This document shows, in pieces, positions 9,193 through 19,192 of a stretch of 51,609 bases of DNA. The position numbers and the translations under genes were made by a program. Within the stretch, counting starts at the first letter, position 1, and each line of letters opens with the position of its first letter. The DNA comes from Candidatus Nitrotoga sp. CP45. GTDB taxonomy: Bacteria; Pseudomonadota; Gammaproteobacteria; Burkholderiales; Gallionellaceae. The stretch is from the NCBI GenBank assembly GCA_003402375.1, contig QFXJ01000056.1, forward strand, positions 1-51,609, read 5' to 3'. The notes beneath the pieces were generated by a model. That model was not told the DNA's origin, ran no database searches, and saw only the letters and a list, made by a program, of their open reading frames with translations.

Positions 9193-10335
9193 ATGACTAA
9201 AGGAACGACCAAACGCATGGTCATCATGTTGCTGTTGGCCGCATTAGTGTTTGGCGGAATTTATGCTTTTCAACAATTTCGCAACAAAATGATACAGCAG
9301 GCTATCCGGGGGCAGGCTAGCCCTCCGCAAAGTGTATCTACTACCGTGGCGCAAACCTCTACTTGGCAACCTTTAGTCGAAGCGGTAGGTAATCTGCGTG
9401 CTTCTAATGGCACCAGCCTGGCAGCCGAGGTCAGCGGCATAGTCACAGCCATACACTTTGATTCTGGAGCAATGGTAAAAGCGGGGCAGCTGATATTAGA
9501 GCTAAATGCCGCGCCACTTAAAGCCCAGCTGGAACAGCTCAAGGCTGCCGCCCGGCTCGCCAAACAGAATTACGACCGCGACCTTGCCCAACTCAAAATA
9601 CAAGCGGTTAGTCAAGCTGCGGTAGATATGGCTGCGGCCAATTTGAAAAGTGCTTTAGCTCAGGTAACGATGCAAGAATCCATCATTGCACAGAAAAGTA
9701 TCTACGCGCCCTTTGCTGGCCAGCTCGGTATACGTCAAGTAGACCTTGGTCAATATCTGGCGCCAGGCACTACCCTGGTGAATCTGCAAAAACTTGATCC
9801 TATGTATCTGGACTTTACGGTACCACAGGCTCAAATTGACTTAGTCCATGTTGGCGATAACGTCACCGTACAAACCAATGCATTTCCAAACAAGGTGTTC
9901 ACCGGCACCATTTCCGCGATTGAGCCACAGGTGGATATATCAACACGTAATCTTAAAGTACGGGCAAGTCTTGCCAATCCAAAAGGTGAATTGCTACCTG
10001 GATTATTCGCAACGGCGCGGGTGAAGAGAGGGGAAGAAAAACAGTACGTCACCGTGCCAAATTCAGCCATTGCTTATAACCCCTATGGCAGCACCGTGTT
10101 TATTGTGAAAAGTGAAGGAAAAGGAACAGATGGCAAACCTAAACTGGTGGCCGCGCAGCGTTTTGTTACGACCGGATTGACACGTGGCGATCAGGTGGCA
10201 GTGCTTAGCGGTCTGCAAATGGGTGAGGTTGTGGTCACTTCGGGTCAACTCAAGCTACGCAATGGCACCCCGGTAATCGTAAATAATAGCGTGCAACCGT
10301 CTAATAATCCCAATCCTGAGGTAAAAGACGAATGA
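9193..10335 (+). CDS. RND efflux periplasmic adaptor (membrane fusion protein)
   Basis: A 380-residue AcrA/MexE-like adaptor. One N-terminal membrane segment (VIMLLLAALVFGGIYAF) anchors it. It is followed by the split lipoyl half-domain (AEVSGIVTAIHFDSGAMVKA with LILEL), a coiled-coil hairpin, the returning IYAPFAGQLGIRQVDLGQYL block, and the beta-barrel and membrane-proximal domains. It bridges the inner-membrane pump to the outer duct. The start follows CATGGAGTATTTTC. Its stop overlaps the start of the pump gene by four bases (ATGA), indicating strict co-translation. The substrate range is not readable from the sequence. Confidence 0.88.
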   Translation: MTKGTTKRMVIMLLLAALVFGGIYAFQQFRNKMIQQAIRGQASPPQSVSTTVAQTSTWQPLVEAVGNLRASNGTSLAAEVSGIVTAIHFDSGAMVKAGQLILELNAAPLKAQLEQLKAAARLAKQNYDRDLAQLKIQAVSQAAVDMAAANLKSALAQVTMQESIIAQKSIYAPFAGQLGIRQVDLGQYLAPGTTLVNLQKLDPMYLDFTVPQAQIDLVHVGDNVTVQTNAFPNKVFTGTISAIEPQVDISTRNLKVRASLANPKGELLPGLFATARVKRGEEKQYVTVPNSAIAYNPYGSTVFIVKSEGKGTDGKPKLVAAQRFVTTGLTRGDQVAVLSGLQMGEVVVTSGQLKLRNGTPVIVNNSVQPSNNPNPEVKDE

Positions 10336-13300
10336 ACAGCACTGCTGGAGCCGTGATGAGAAAATTTACTGACATTTTCGTCGAACGCCCAGTTCTGGCA
10401 ACTGTCATTAGCCTGGTAATACTGGTTCTGGGCTTACGCTCATTGGCTTCATTGCCGGTACTGCAATATCCTTATACCCAGAATGCGGTAGTTACGGTCA
10501 ACACTGCGTACCCAGGCGCTGATGCCAATCTAGTGGCTAGCTTTATCACCACTCCGCTGGAAAATGCCGTAGCACAAGCTAACGGTATTGATTACATGAC
10601 CTCCAGCAGCACCCAGGGAGTAAGCACAATTAGTGCCAATCTTCGGTTAAATTATGACCCAAGCAAGGCCTTAACTGAAATTAACACCAAAGTTAATGCG
10701 GTGCTCAATCAATTGCCGCCACAGGCGCAAAAACCCACACTCTCGGTCAGCATCGGGCAGACCATCGATGCGATGTATATCGGTTTTTACAGCGATGTTC
10801 TCAAACCTAATCAAGTCACTGACTATCTCGTGCGTTCCGTACAACCCAGGCTACAAGCGATTGAAGGCGTACAAGTTGCCGAATTACTGGGTGCAAAAAA
10901 CTTCGCCCTGCGGGCATGGCTTGATCCACAAAAACTCGCCGCAGTGGGTCTCACCGCTGCCGATGTATATGCCCTTTTGGCCGCAAACAATTTTCTTTCA
11001 TCCAGCGGCCAATCCAAAGGGCAAATGGTGCAGATTAATCTGAACGCATCTACCGCATTGCACTCAGTAGATGAATTCAAGCAGATGATAATCAAGCAAC
11101 AAGGCAACTCAGTCGTGCGCTTGGCAGACGTAGCGAATGTTACTTTAGGCGCTGATGACTATGACAGCAGCGTATCTTTTGACGGTAAAAAAGCGGTTTA
11201 TGTGGGTATTCAGGTTGCGCCAGGCGCAAATTTGCTGGATGTAATCGCCCGGGTACGCAAAGTAATGCCTGAAATTCAGGCACAGCTGCCGCTGGGTTTG
11301 AATAGCAATATCGTTTATGACTCGACCAAATTCGTCAATTCGTCGATTAACGAGGTCGTGAAAACGCTTGTGGAAGCCGTCCTCATTGTCACTGCAGTGG
11401 TATTTATTTTCTTGGGCTCGCTGCGCTCGGTGCTGATTCCAGTGGTTGCGATACCACTTTCACTGGTAGGCACTTTCTCAGTAATGCTGGCCTTGGGTTA
11501 TTCCATCAACCTGCTTACGCTCTTGGCTCTCGTACTTGCCATCGGGCTAGTCGTAGACGATGCCATCATCGTAGTGGAAAACGTCAGCCGCCATTTGGAA
11601 GAAGGATTATCGCCTTTCGAATCAGCTCTAAAAGCGGCACGTGAGCTGGCTAATCCTATTATTGCGATGACCATCGTGCTGGTCGCGGTATATGTGCCGA
11701 TCGGTTTTATGAGTGGCCTTACTGGCGCGTTGTTTACCGAGTTTGCTTTTACTTTGGTGGGTGCAGTAACGATGTCAGCCGTGATAGCGCTGACACTTTC
11801 GCCAATGATGTGTTCGCGGCTTCTACGATCACCTAAACGCGAGGGCGGCAACTGGCAAGACCGTTTGGAAATATGGCTGGATAAACAATTTGAACGTTTA
11901 CACATCCGTTATGAAAAAACCCTGCACGGCACACTCAACTTCGTCACGGTAATAGCCATATTCGCGTTGGTGGTAATGGGTGGAATCTATTTTCTGTACA
12001 CCACCTCGATGTCTGAACTCGCGCCACAGGAAGACCAAGGTGTGCTGATTGCGGCTTCTTTTAACGCGCCTGATGCGACGCTACAACAACGGGAAATATA
12101 TGGCGAGCAGATTCAGAAAATTTTTAAGGATCACCCGGAAACAGATCACACATTCCAGCTAAATATGCCGACACAGGTTATCACCGGTATGGTGCTCAAG
12201 CCCTGGAATGAACGCGCTAAAACCTCGATTCAGCTACAACCCGAAATACAGCAAGAATTGGGGAAAATCGCAGGCACGCAAAATGCGCTTTTCCAGCCAC
12301 CCCCGCTGCCCGGTGCACGGGGCTTGCCTATACAATTTGTAATTACCACTACAGAACCATTCGCCAAACTCTATGACGTGTCACAAAAATTTTTGCAAGA
12401 CGCGGAGAAAACAGGCGAATTTATTTTCATACAATCGGATTTGCGCATTGACTTACCCCAAACTACGGTAGTGATTGATCGCGATATGGCCTCACAGCTC
12501 GGGCTAAATATGCAAGACATAGGCTCTGGCCTGTCTGCCATGCTAGGCGGGGGATATGTGAACTATTTCGAGCTTGAGGGCCGATCTTATAAAGTTATTC
12601 CCCAGGTAGCACAGCGTTTCCGCCTTAATACAGATCAGCTCAAACACTATTATCTCCGTACCGCAAGCGGGCAGATGGTGCCTTTGTCAACAGTAGCCCA
12701 TCTTAAAACCAGTACTGAACCGGAAACTATCAATCACTTTCAGCAACAAAATATGGCGACCATACAGGGTGTGGCTTTCCCTACTATCTCGCAAGGCCAG
12801 GCACTGGAAAGACTCAAAACTTTAGCGCAGGAAACCTTACCTGCCGGATACGGCTATGATTACTCAGGACCCTCACGACAATTTATACAAGAATCGGGTG
12901 GACTGTTACTTACCTTTTTCTTTGCTATCGTCATTATTTTCCTGGCACTTGCGGCTCAATTTGAAAGCTTCCGCGACCCGGTTATCATTTTAGTTTCTGT
13001 GCCCATGTCCATAGCAGGCGCATTGATTTTTATCAATCTTGGCATTGGACACACCAAGCTTAATATTTACACTGAAGTTGGCTTGGTAACACTCATTGCC
13101 CTCATCTCAAAACATGGTATTTTGATTGTTGAATTTGCCAATAATTTGCAAAAAATTGGATTAAGTAAGCGAGATGCCATTGAGAAAGCGGCTGGTCTAC
13201 GTCTGCGTCCGATACTAATGACAACGGCCGCCATGGTACTGGGTGTGCTGCCGCTTATCACAGCCAGCGGTGCCGGTGCAGTGAGCCGCTTTAATATGGG

Positions 13301-13427
13301 CTTAGTGATCGCCAGCGGCTTATCGATAGGCACATTGTTTACCCTGTTTGTTGTACCTGGTATGTATATGTTGCTTGCCGCTGAACGTAAGCATGAAGCA
13401 ATATCAGTTTCGAATCCCGAAACTTGA
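10332..13427 (+). CDS. RND multidrug efflux permease (HAE1/AcrB family)
   Basis: A 1031-residue proton-driven inner-membrane pump of full AcrB length, with twelve expected membrane helices and two large periplasmic loops. The proton-relay pair is present in GLVVDDAIIVVENVSR of helix 4. FVERPVLATVISLVI is the canonical first helix, and HGILIVEFANNLQ marks helix 10. It works as a trimer with the two preceding gene products. The first Met lies in an ATGA overlap with the adaptor gene; a second Met at codon 9 (MRKFTDIFVERP) is closer to the family N-terminus and could be the true start. No local TetR/MarR regulator is seen. Confidence 0.9.
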   Translation: MNSTAGAVMRKFTDIFVERPVLATVISLVILVLGLRSLASLPVLQYPYTQNAVVTVNTAYPGADANLVASFITTPLENAVAQANGIDYMTSSSTQGVSTISANLRLNYDPSKALTEINTKVNAVLNQLPPQAQKPTLSVSIGQTIDAMYIGFYSDVLKPNQVTDYLVRSVQPRLQAIEGVQVAELLGAKNFALRAWLDPQKLAAVGLTAADVYALLAANNFLSSSGQSKGQMVQINLNASTALHSVDEFKQMIIKQQGNSVVRLADVANVTLGADDYDSSVSFDGKKAVYVGIQVAPGANLLDVIARVRKVMPEIQAQLPLGLNSNIVYDSTKFVNSSINEVVKTLVEAVLIVTAVVFIFLGSLRSVLIPVVAIPLSLVGTFSVMLALGYSINLLTLLALVLAIGLVVDDAIIVVENVSRHLEEGLSPFESALKAARELANPIIAMTIVLVAVYVPIGFMSGLTGALFTEFAFTLVGAVTMSAVIALTLSPMMCSRLLRSPKREGGNWQDRLEIWLDKQFERLHIRYEKTLHGTLNFVTVIAIFALVVMGGIYFLYTTSMSELAPQEDQGVLIAASFNAPDATLQQREIYGEQIQKIFKDHPETDHTFQLNMPTQVITGMVLKPWNERAKTSIQLQPEIQQELGKIAGTQNALFQPPPLPGARGLPIQFVITTTEPFAKLYDVSQKFLQDAEKTGEFIFIQSDLRIDLPQTTVVIDRDMASQLGLNMQDIGSGLSAMLGGGYVNYFELEGRSYKVIPQVAQRFRLNTDQLKHYYLRTASGQMVPLSTVAHLKTSTEPETINHFQQQNMATIQGVAFPTISQGQALERLKTLAQETLPAGYGYDYSGPSRQFIQESGGLLLTFFFAIVIIFLALAAQFESFRDPVIILVSVPMSIAGALIFINLGIGHTKLNIYTEVGLVTLIALISKHGILIVEFANNLQKIGLSKRDAIEKAAGLRLRPILMTTAAMVLGVLPLITASGAGAVSRFNMGLVIASGLSIGTLFTLFVVPGMYMLLAAERKHEAISVSNPET

Positions 13428-13466
13428 AAGATTTTGCTATGACTCCCTCGTACGGAACGCCATATA

Positions 13467-13820
13467 TTATTTTTTTAAGATATTTTTAAGGTCGGCGAAA
13501 GGATTAAAAGTAGCCACGGATTCGGAGAGGTTACCATTGGAACGGCCTGCTGAGTCCTTAACCCGAGAGTGCTCATTTTCGTGGCAATAGGTACACAAAA
13601 GCTCCCAGTTGCTGCCATCCGGGGGATTATGGTCATGGTTATTATTTTTGTGATGGACTTCTAATAATTGAAGGTTTTCACGGGTGAAAGTACGGGCACA
13701 GCGACCGCAAACCCACGGATACATCTTGAGTGCTTGTTCCCGATATCCCAGCGCGCGCTTTTCTGCATTTTGACGTGCATCCAGCACTAGCTTGTCTAAC
13801 TTACTATTTTTGATAGTCAT
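13467..13820 (-). CDS. yajD: YajD family HNH nuclease
   Basis: A 117-residue small HNH endonuclease closely resembling E. coli YajD. Shared blocks are YPWVCGRCARTF, LEVHHKNNNHDHNPPDG, NWELLCTYCHENEHS and the C-terminal FNPFADLK. The two CxxC pairs (CGRC, CTYC) form the structural zinc site, and HH with the later Asn/His make the HNH metal core. The biological role of YajD is not well defined. The gene is convergent with the efflux operon, ending 39 bases away, and is followed upstream by IS debris. Confidence 0.85.
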   Translation of the reverse strand: MTIKNSKLDKLVLDARQNAEKRALGYREQALKMYPWVCGRCARTFTRENLQLLEVHHKNNNHDHNPPDGSNWELLCTYCHENEHSRVKDSAGRSNGNLSESVATFNPFADLKNILKK

Positions 13821-14083
13821 AACTATTTGTTTAAAATTTAATTAATGAATTTATATCACGGTAAATTTTGCATCTCCCAATATTGCCACACGCACACCGA
13901 CAAAATGGAAGGTGTTTATTATACGGGGAGATCATTTCCGCTGGCTGGCTCAAAAATTCATGTGATTCGTGATCGACGGTTTTCTAAAAAATCACCGTAC
14001 ACTGAGGTAAGTTGAAAAAAGTGGACACGAACGTTTTGATAAATTTAAAACGGGGGGGCAAATAAAACAAAAAATCTTAACGC

Positions 14084-14227
14084 GATATTTACAGCAAAGA
14101 ATTTAGAGAGCAGGCGGTCAAGAAAGTAGTAGTTGAAGAAGGATTGAATGCTGAAGCGATGGCGAAATGGCTGTCGATGCCAAAACTGACACTTAGCCTA
14201 TTAATGCATCGCCAAATGATTTTTTAA
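14084..14227 (+). pseudogene. IS3-family OrfA transposase remnant
   Basis: A 47-codon frame reads IYSKEFREQAVKKVVVEEG, then NAEAMAKWLSMPKLTL, the start of an IS3/IS911-type OrfA helix-turn-helix. It then breaks down and stops, and there is no start codon at the usual place (a stop lies just upstream). The rest of the transposase and OrfB are absent. The 13821-14083 stretch before it, including an agtggacacgaacg motif that may be an old IS end, holds nothing else I can support. Coordinates are good to about one base. Confidence 0.6.
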
Positions 14228-14308
14228 AGCTTATCAGAAATGTAAAGTACCAATGTGGTTGCCCTTGTCTGCGAACTATTGTGAACAGCAGGGGCAGTCA
14301 ATCATGGG

Positions 14309-14878
14309 CTAAATTGGTCGCTTGACACTAACCGCTCCGATTATCTGACCAACGCTGTAGCCTGTTGCTTTGTCATGTGGATATTCTTCACTTAACCTTG
14401 CTTTTATATTGGCAGGTATTTGTTCAGCATTACCATGACATGCAATGCAACCAGGTTTCATTGCAATCGCTTTCATAAAACGGAATGATTTTCCGGCAGG
14501 CTCTTGCACGATTTCCGCCACTTCCATCGTTTCTGCCTTTTCGCCTTTCGCGGCGAGAGCTGTAAACTCTTGCAGATTTTTTTGTTCCCAGGCATCCGGT
14601 GTACCAAGCAATGGGTTGCGTACTTTTAAGCTGACGCGGGACAGTTTCCAGCCATTCTGACGGGAAATATCACCGGCCATCTTTGGTGCAATGTCCTTGC
14701 AAACTTTAATCGCTGATTCCGGCCCACCTTCACTGATGGCTTTCTGATTTTCGGTAGCGAGTTGCTTTAAGAATGGCATCACCACGGCACGGCTTTCTTC
14801 CTGGTATTTGCTTAAATCTTCGGCATAGGCTGCGGAGGTTGCCAGTGTTACCAATGTAAAAAATATGCATTTCTTCAT
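14309..14878 (-). CDS. Periplasmic monohaem c-type protein, DUF3365 (Tll0287-like)
   Basis: A 189-residue protein with a signal peptide (MKKCIFFTLVTLATSAAYA) and one haem-c attachment motif, CIACH, near residue 147. The surrounding pattern (AIKVCKDIAPKMA, WKLSRVSLKVRNPLLGTPDAWE and the closing GQIIGAVSVKRP) is that of the DUF3365/Tll0287-like sensor-like haem domain. Such domains often sense redox state or gases when attached to kinases. Here the domain is a stand-alone soluble protein. It lies 62 bases downstream of the dihaem peroxidase gene on the same strand, so the pair may be one periplasmic redox unit. Confidence 0.8.
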   Translation of the reverse strand: MKKCIFFTLVTLATSAAYAEDLSKYQEESRAVVMPFLKQLATENQKAISEGGPESAIKVCKDIAPKMAGDISRQNGWKLSRVSLKVRNPLLGTPDAWEQKNLQEFTALAAKGEKAETMEVAEIVQEPAGKSFRFMKAIAMKPGCIACHGNAEQIPANIKARLSEEYPHDKATGYSVGQIIGAVSVKRPI

Positions 14879-14940
14879 TAAAAATATCCTTGTATAAAAA
14901 CTCCAGGAAAAAGTACTTCGACTAAAAACCTTAATTTTTT

Positions 14941-16353
14941 TTAAAGCGCCCGCAAAAATGCGACTAAATCCGTTTTCTCAGCAGCCGATAAATTGGTTTC
15001 CAACACTAGATTGAAAAACTCTACAGTATCTTCCAATGTGAGCAGCCTTCCATCATGTAAATAGGGCGGTGAGTCCTTAATGCCGCGCAACGGAAAGGTT
15101 TTAATCGGGCCATCGGCACTGGCCTTGCGTCCGTTTATCATGCGTGGCTTGTAGAAACGTTCTACTTTCAAGTTATGCATGAGATTGTCAGTATAGTAGG
15201 GCCCTGAATGGCAACTGGCACAATTGCCTTTTCCGAAAAAAAGTGCTTGTCCTCGGATTTCAGACTGAGTGGCTTTATTTGAATTCAGTTTGCCGTCAAT
15301 TCCCAGCTTCGGAGCAGGTGGAAAATCAAGCAGTGCCTGAAATTCAGCCATAGCATGTACTTGGCTGCCACGTTCGAGAATGTTCGCGCCTTTTTTAGTC
15401 GCAATAACCGGATCACCGTCGAAATATGCTGCGCGCTGCTCGAACTCAGTGAAGTCTTCTATAGTTTTGAGCGCACGTTGCGAACCAAATAACCGCTGGA
15501 TGTTCACGCCGCGCAAGGATGGCGTATCAATACGATGGCGGAATTCCTGAGGACGGACGTCTCCCGCCAAGTGGGTCGGAGCAATGGTATGCCCGTTGGC
15601 GTGACAATCCAGGCAGGCAACCCCACGGCTCGGACGCACGGAGCGTCGATCTTCCGTCTGGTTAAACTGTTGCTGTGGAAAGGCGGTCAGCAATAACCTT
15701 AAGCCTTCAATTTGTTTGGGATTTAATATTCCGTTGAACAATTCGTAATAATTGTCCAAAGTGACTAGCTTGCCCTGCGAGACGTCACCGAGGTCTGGTC
15801 GTGTAGTCAAGTATATGGGGGCAGGGAACTCGGGTAAAAATTGATCCGGCAGATCAAAATCTAAATCGAAACGCGTGAGATCGCGCCCCTCTTGCTTCTT
15901 GATTTCGTCGATTAGAAGCTTGGGAAACACCATGCCACCTTCCGGGTGATTGGGATGGGGAAGCGGAAAAAAACCCGCCGGAAATAAATCTTTCTCACGA
16001 ATTTCTTCGGGGCTCATTGCCGCGAGGCTCTCCCAGCGCATCCCCTTCGGCAGTTTGACCCGTACTTCTTCCTGAATTAACTTACCGCGGGACATTGTGA
16101 TGCGGTTAGGAGAGCGGTCGCTCAGGTCGTAGCGGTTATTCAGCAAATCCATCTGCCGGTTCATCACCTCAGGCTTCTCAGCTTTCATCCGAGCCAGCAG
16201 GTCAGGAAAGCTCTCTTTAATCACAACGGGAGCATAGCTCGAGCTTGTTGTTGTCGGTTCAGCAGCGTAGCTGACGCCACAGGCCGTGAATATCGTAACG
16301 AATATTTTCAGGGTCTGCCTGGCATCATTCAAAGCATTACTACTCATGATCAT
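14941..16353 (-). CDS. Dihaem cytochrome c peroxidase/MauG-like protein
   Basis: A 470-residue exported protein with two haem-c motifs, CLDCH (mid-protein) and CASCH (C-terminal third). LRGIKDSPPYLHDGRLLTLEDTV near the end is the conserved active-site region of the dihaem cytochrome c peroxidase/MauG family. The N-terminus (IFVTIFTACGVSYAA) is a signal sequence. Family members reduce H2O2 or oxidise protein or small-molecule substrates in the periplasm; which applies here is unknown. It is longer than classical CcpA because of an N-terminal extension of about 150 residues. It is divergent from the peroxiredoxin fusion across a 476-base gap. Confidence 0.8.
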   Translation of the reverse strand: MIMSSNALNDARQTLKIFVTIFTACGVSYAAEPTTTSSSYAPVVIKESFPDLLARMKAEKPEVMNRQMDLLNNRYDLSDRSPNRITMSRGKLIQEEVRVKLPKGMRWESLAAMSPEEIREKDLFPAGFFPLPHPNHPEGGMVFPKLLIDEIKKQEGRDLTRFDLDFDLPDQFLPEFPAPIYLTTRPDLGDVSQGKLVTLDNYYELFNGILNPKQIEGLRLLLTAFPQQQFNQTEDRRSVRPSRGVACLDCHANGHTIAPTHLAGDVRPQEFRHRIDTPSLRGVNIQRLFGSQRALKTIEDFTEFEQRAAYFDGDPVIATKKGANILERGSQVHAMAEFQALLDFPPAPKLGIDGKLNSNKATQSEIRGQALFFGKGNCASCHSGPYYTDNLMHNLKVERFYKPRMINGRKASADGPIKTFPLRGIKDSPPYLHDGRLLTLEDTVEFFNLVLETNLSAAEKTDLVAFLRAL

Positions 16354-16829
16354 AATCCCCTTTTATGTGCCTCAGATCGAAGTTGAATACTGATTTCATT
16401 CAGCATGAAGAGAAAACAGGTTACTAATTTGTAATATCAAGCTAATTAAACGATGGCATCTTAATCACATCAATTAAACGTAGTCTGTGCGTTAGTGCAC
16501 ATAAACACGTTTTTTAAAAAAATATTGGCATGGAAATTGTCTTTTATTATTGTAAAATCAATTAATTAATTATTGACAATGCAAAATGCGTGTGGCTTCT
16601 TGCATTAAATATGCCGCACTATCAATCAAATTATGGGGGTTTGCCTTCGTAAAGTTCTGACTTCATCCAGCAGTCACGCGATTTAATTTGCGCGGTGCCC
16701 ATAGCCGGGGTTCAGGTTACCAATTTGTTCCATCCGGTTTTTCTTTTTGGCAATCAAGAAAAGAGGCACAATACAGTTAAACAGAGGTTAGTAATTGCCA
16801 GTTTTGGCATTAATAAAAGGAGATAAGCC
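16354..16829. other. Divergent intergenic region, dihaem peroxidase / peroxiredoxin
   Basis: This A/T-rich 476-base region must hold promoters for two divergent oxidative-stress-type genes. A TTGACA hexamer occurs at 16573-16578, but no good -10 box stands at the right distance. I could not assign an OxyR or other operator. A strong AAAGGAGAT ribosome site precedes the GTG start at 16830. No RNA or small gene was recognised. Confidence 0.4.
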
Positions 16830-17564
16830 GTGCTACAGTCAAAAGAGGGTCATGAAGTTCCTAAGGTTACTTTCCCGGTGAGAGTCAACAATGAATGGCA
16901 GAAAATAACCAGCGATGAATTATTCAAAGGAAAAACCGTGGTGCTGTTCGCACTGCCTGGCGCTTTCACCCCGACTTGTTCCAGCGCCCATTTGCCACGC
17001 TACAACGAGCTTGCAGGGGTATTCAAGAAGAATGGGATCAACAGCATCATCTGCCTGTCGGTAAACGACCCTTTCGTGATGGCTGCCTGGAAAGAGGATC
17101 AGCATGCCGAAAATATCTACTTTCTGCCCGATGGTAACGGTGAATTCAGCGCAGGCATGGGCCTGCTGGTGGATAAATCGGATATCGGTTTAGGAAAACG
17201 GAGTTGGCGTTATTCCATGTTGGTGAAGGATGGTGTGATTGAAAAAATGTTTATCGAAGCCGAAGAGCCGGGCGATCCCTTCAAGGTTTCTGACGCTGAT
17301 ACTTTATTGAACTACATTAACCCCCATGCCAGCCTGCCAGCGCAGATAACCCTATTCAGCAAGCCTGGTTGCCCGCATTGCGCCCGCGCCCGCAAAATGC
17401 TAATGGAAAAGGGCTTTCGCTTCGAAGATATCGAACTGGGCAGCCACGGCATCAGTTTCAGTTCCTTGAAAGCGGTGACTGGGCAAGGTACTACACCGCA
17501 GGTGTATATCGATGGTCAACATATTGGTGGGGCGGACGAACTGGAAGCCTGGTTGGCAAAATGA
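16830..17564 (+). CDS. Hybrid peroxiredoxin-glutaredoxin (Prx5-Grx fusion)
   Basis: A 244-residue two-domain thiol peroxidase. Residues 1 to about 165 form a Prx5-type peroxiredoxin with the peroxidatic cysteine in PGAFTPTC (Cys50). Residues about 170-244 form a glutaredoxin with the CPHC active site (181-184) and the cis-proline loop TTPQVYI. Known fusions reduce H2O2 and alkyl peroxides with glutathione, the Grx domain recycling the peroxidatic thiol in the same chain. It is cytoplasmic. The GTG start is supported by AAAGGAGATAAGCC. It is followed after 85 bases by a disulfide reductase-type flavoprotein that could supply electrons. Confidence 0.9.
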   Translation: MLQSKEGHEVPKVTFPVRVNNEWQKITSDELFKGKTVVLFALPGAFTPTCSSAHLPRYNELAGVFKKNGINSIICLSVNDPFVMAAWKEDQHAENIYFLPDGNGEFSAGMGLLVDKSDIGLGKRSWRYSMLVKDGVIEKMFIEAEEPGDPFKVSDADTLLNYINPHASLPAQITLFSKPGCPHCARARKMLMEKGFRFEDIELGSHGISFSSLKAVTGQGTTPQVYIDGQHIGGADELEAWLAK

Positions 17565-17649
17565 ATTTTCTCAGTTCGGGCTGAAACCCGAGCTACGTTT
17601 GCCTAAGGCTGTTGTGAAAGGCCGAATACTTGCCTAGGAGCTCTTCTTT

Positions 17650-19092
17650 ATGAACCCAATCAATGTCGATGTCGCTATTATCGGCGCCGGTACCGCCGGC
17701 ATGGGAGCCTACCGGGCTGCCCTGTCCTATACCGAATCCGTTTTATTGGTTGAAGGTGGGGCCTATGGTACGACTTGCGCCCGTGTCGGCTGCATGCCAA
17801 GTAAATTGTTAATTGCCGCGGCGGAAGCCGCTCACCATGCCCGCCATACTGATCCATTTGGGGTGCATGTGGAACGCGTATCTGTTGATGGTGCGGCGGT
17901 GATGGCGAGAGTGCAGCGAGAACGGGATCGTTTTGTCGGTTTCGTATTGGAGACCGTCGAATCCATTCCGCAAACCAATCGTTTAACGGCAAAGGTACGT
18001 TTTCAAAGTTCCAATACCCTGGTGACGCAGCAAGGTCAGTTGATTCACGCCGGGCGCATCGTGATTGCCAGTGGTAGCATCCCAGTTTTGCCGCCTTTGC
18101 TAAAAGGTTTGGGCACCCGTCTGCTGACCAATGAATCTGTGTTCGATTTGCCCACATTACCGAAAAGTCTGGCGGTATTCGGTCCGGGGGTTCTCGGTAT
18201 GGAATTGGGCCAGGCCATGAGCCGCCTGGGGGTAAACTTGAAAATTTTTGGCATTGGCGGTGGTATTGTCGGCATTCGTGATGAAGCCATGCGCGCTTAT
18301 GCCAATGAAACCTTCAATGAAGAGTTTTATCTGGATGCATCGGCTCAAGTGAAATCGGTCACCGAAACCGCCACCGGAGTAGATGTTTATTTCTTGCATC
18401 AGGACGGCACGTGGAAAACTGAATCTTTCGAATATGTGCTGGCGGCAACCGGCCGTGCTCCCAATGTCGCCGGATTAGGACTGGAAAACACCGGCCTGGA
18501 ATTGAACAAATGGGGTGTGCCAATATTTAACCGGTTTACCATGCAGTGCGGTAACAGCGCGATTTTTATTGCTGGCGATGTTAACAATGAAATTCCACTG
18601 TTGCACGAGGCTGCCGATCAGGGGCGCATAGCCGGGGATAATGCCGGACGTTATCCCGATGTGCGGGTCGGCTTGCGTCGAACGCCACTGGCCGTAGCGT
18701 TTACCGAACCGCAAGTCGTGTCAGTGGGGTTGAATTTGGAGCAGATTCGCCAGCTTTACCAGAGTCGCTACGCCGTGGGTCAGGTATCTTTCGAAGACCA
18801 GGGTCGCAGCCGCGTGATGCTGCGCAACAAAGGCATGCTTAAGGTCTACGCTGAACTGGGCAGTGGTTTGTTCCTGGGGGCGGAAATGTTCGGTCCGTCC
18901 GCCGAACATATCGGGCACCTGATGGCTTGGGCTGCACAAAAAAGCATGACGGTTTCGGAGATGCTGGAAATGCCTTTTTACCATCCGGTCATCGAAGAAG
19001 GGCTGCGCACCGCTTTGAGGGATCTCAACCATAACCTGCACATGGGCCCGGGAATGATCAAGCGTTGTCTGGATTGTGGGCCCGGTGCGTGA
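17650..19092 (+). CDS. Pyridine nucleotide-disulfide oxidoreductase, dihydrolipoamide dehydrogenase-like
   Basis: A 480-residue FAD enzyme of the class I disulfide reductase family. It shows the FAD fold [12 protein letters not shown], the redox-active pair CARVGC (Cys43 and Cys48) with MPSKLL, an NAD(P) fold [19 protein letters not shown] for the second FAD contact, and the C-terminal HPVIEEGLR where His-Pro and Glu complete the active site. It resembles dihydrolipoamide dehydrogenase most. However, no 2-oxoacid dehydrogenase genes are nearby, and it follows a Prx-Grx fusion and precedes NAD-linked hydrogenase genes. A thiol-recycling role is therefore plausible but inferred. The tail CLDCGPGA adds an unusual CxxC at the very end. 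Confidence 0.8.
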   Translation: MNPINVDVAIIGAGTAGMGAYRAALSYTESVLLVEGGAYGTTCARVGCMPSKLLIAAAEAAHHARHTDPFGVHVERVSVDGAAVMARVQRERDRFVGFVLETVESIPQTNRLTAKVRFQSSNTLVTQQGQLIHAGRIVIASGSIPVLPPLLKGLGTRLLTNESVFDLPTLPKSLAVFGPGVLGMELGQAMSRLGVNLKIFGIGGGIVGIRDEAMRAYANETFNEEFYLDASAQVKSVTETATGVDVYFLHQDGTWKTESFEYVLAATGRAPNVAGLGLENTGLELNKWGVPIFNRFTMQCGNSAIFIAGDVNNEIPLLHEAADQGRIAGDNAGRYPDVRVGLRRTPLAVAFTEPQVVSVGLNLEQIRQLYQSRYAVGQVSFEDQGRSRVMLRNKGMLKVYAELGSGLFLGAEMFGPSAEHIGHLMAWAAQKSMTVSEMLEMPFYHPVIEEGLRTALRDLNHNLHMGPGMIKRCLDCGPGA

Positions 19093-19192
19093 CGGTGTCC
19101 TCTCCACACTTAGAATCGGAGTTGTTTCCTCTGTTTATCAATGCTGAAAGTAAACCACTTGATTCGCTCACGCATAAGCTATTGATCTACAA

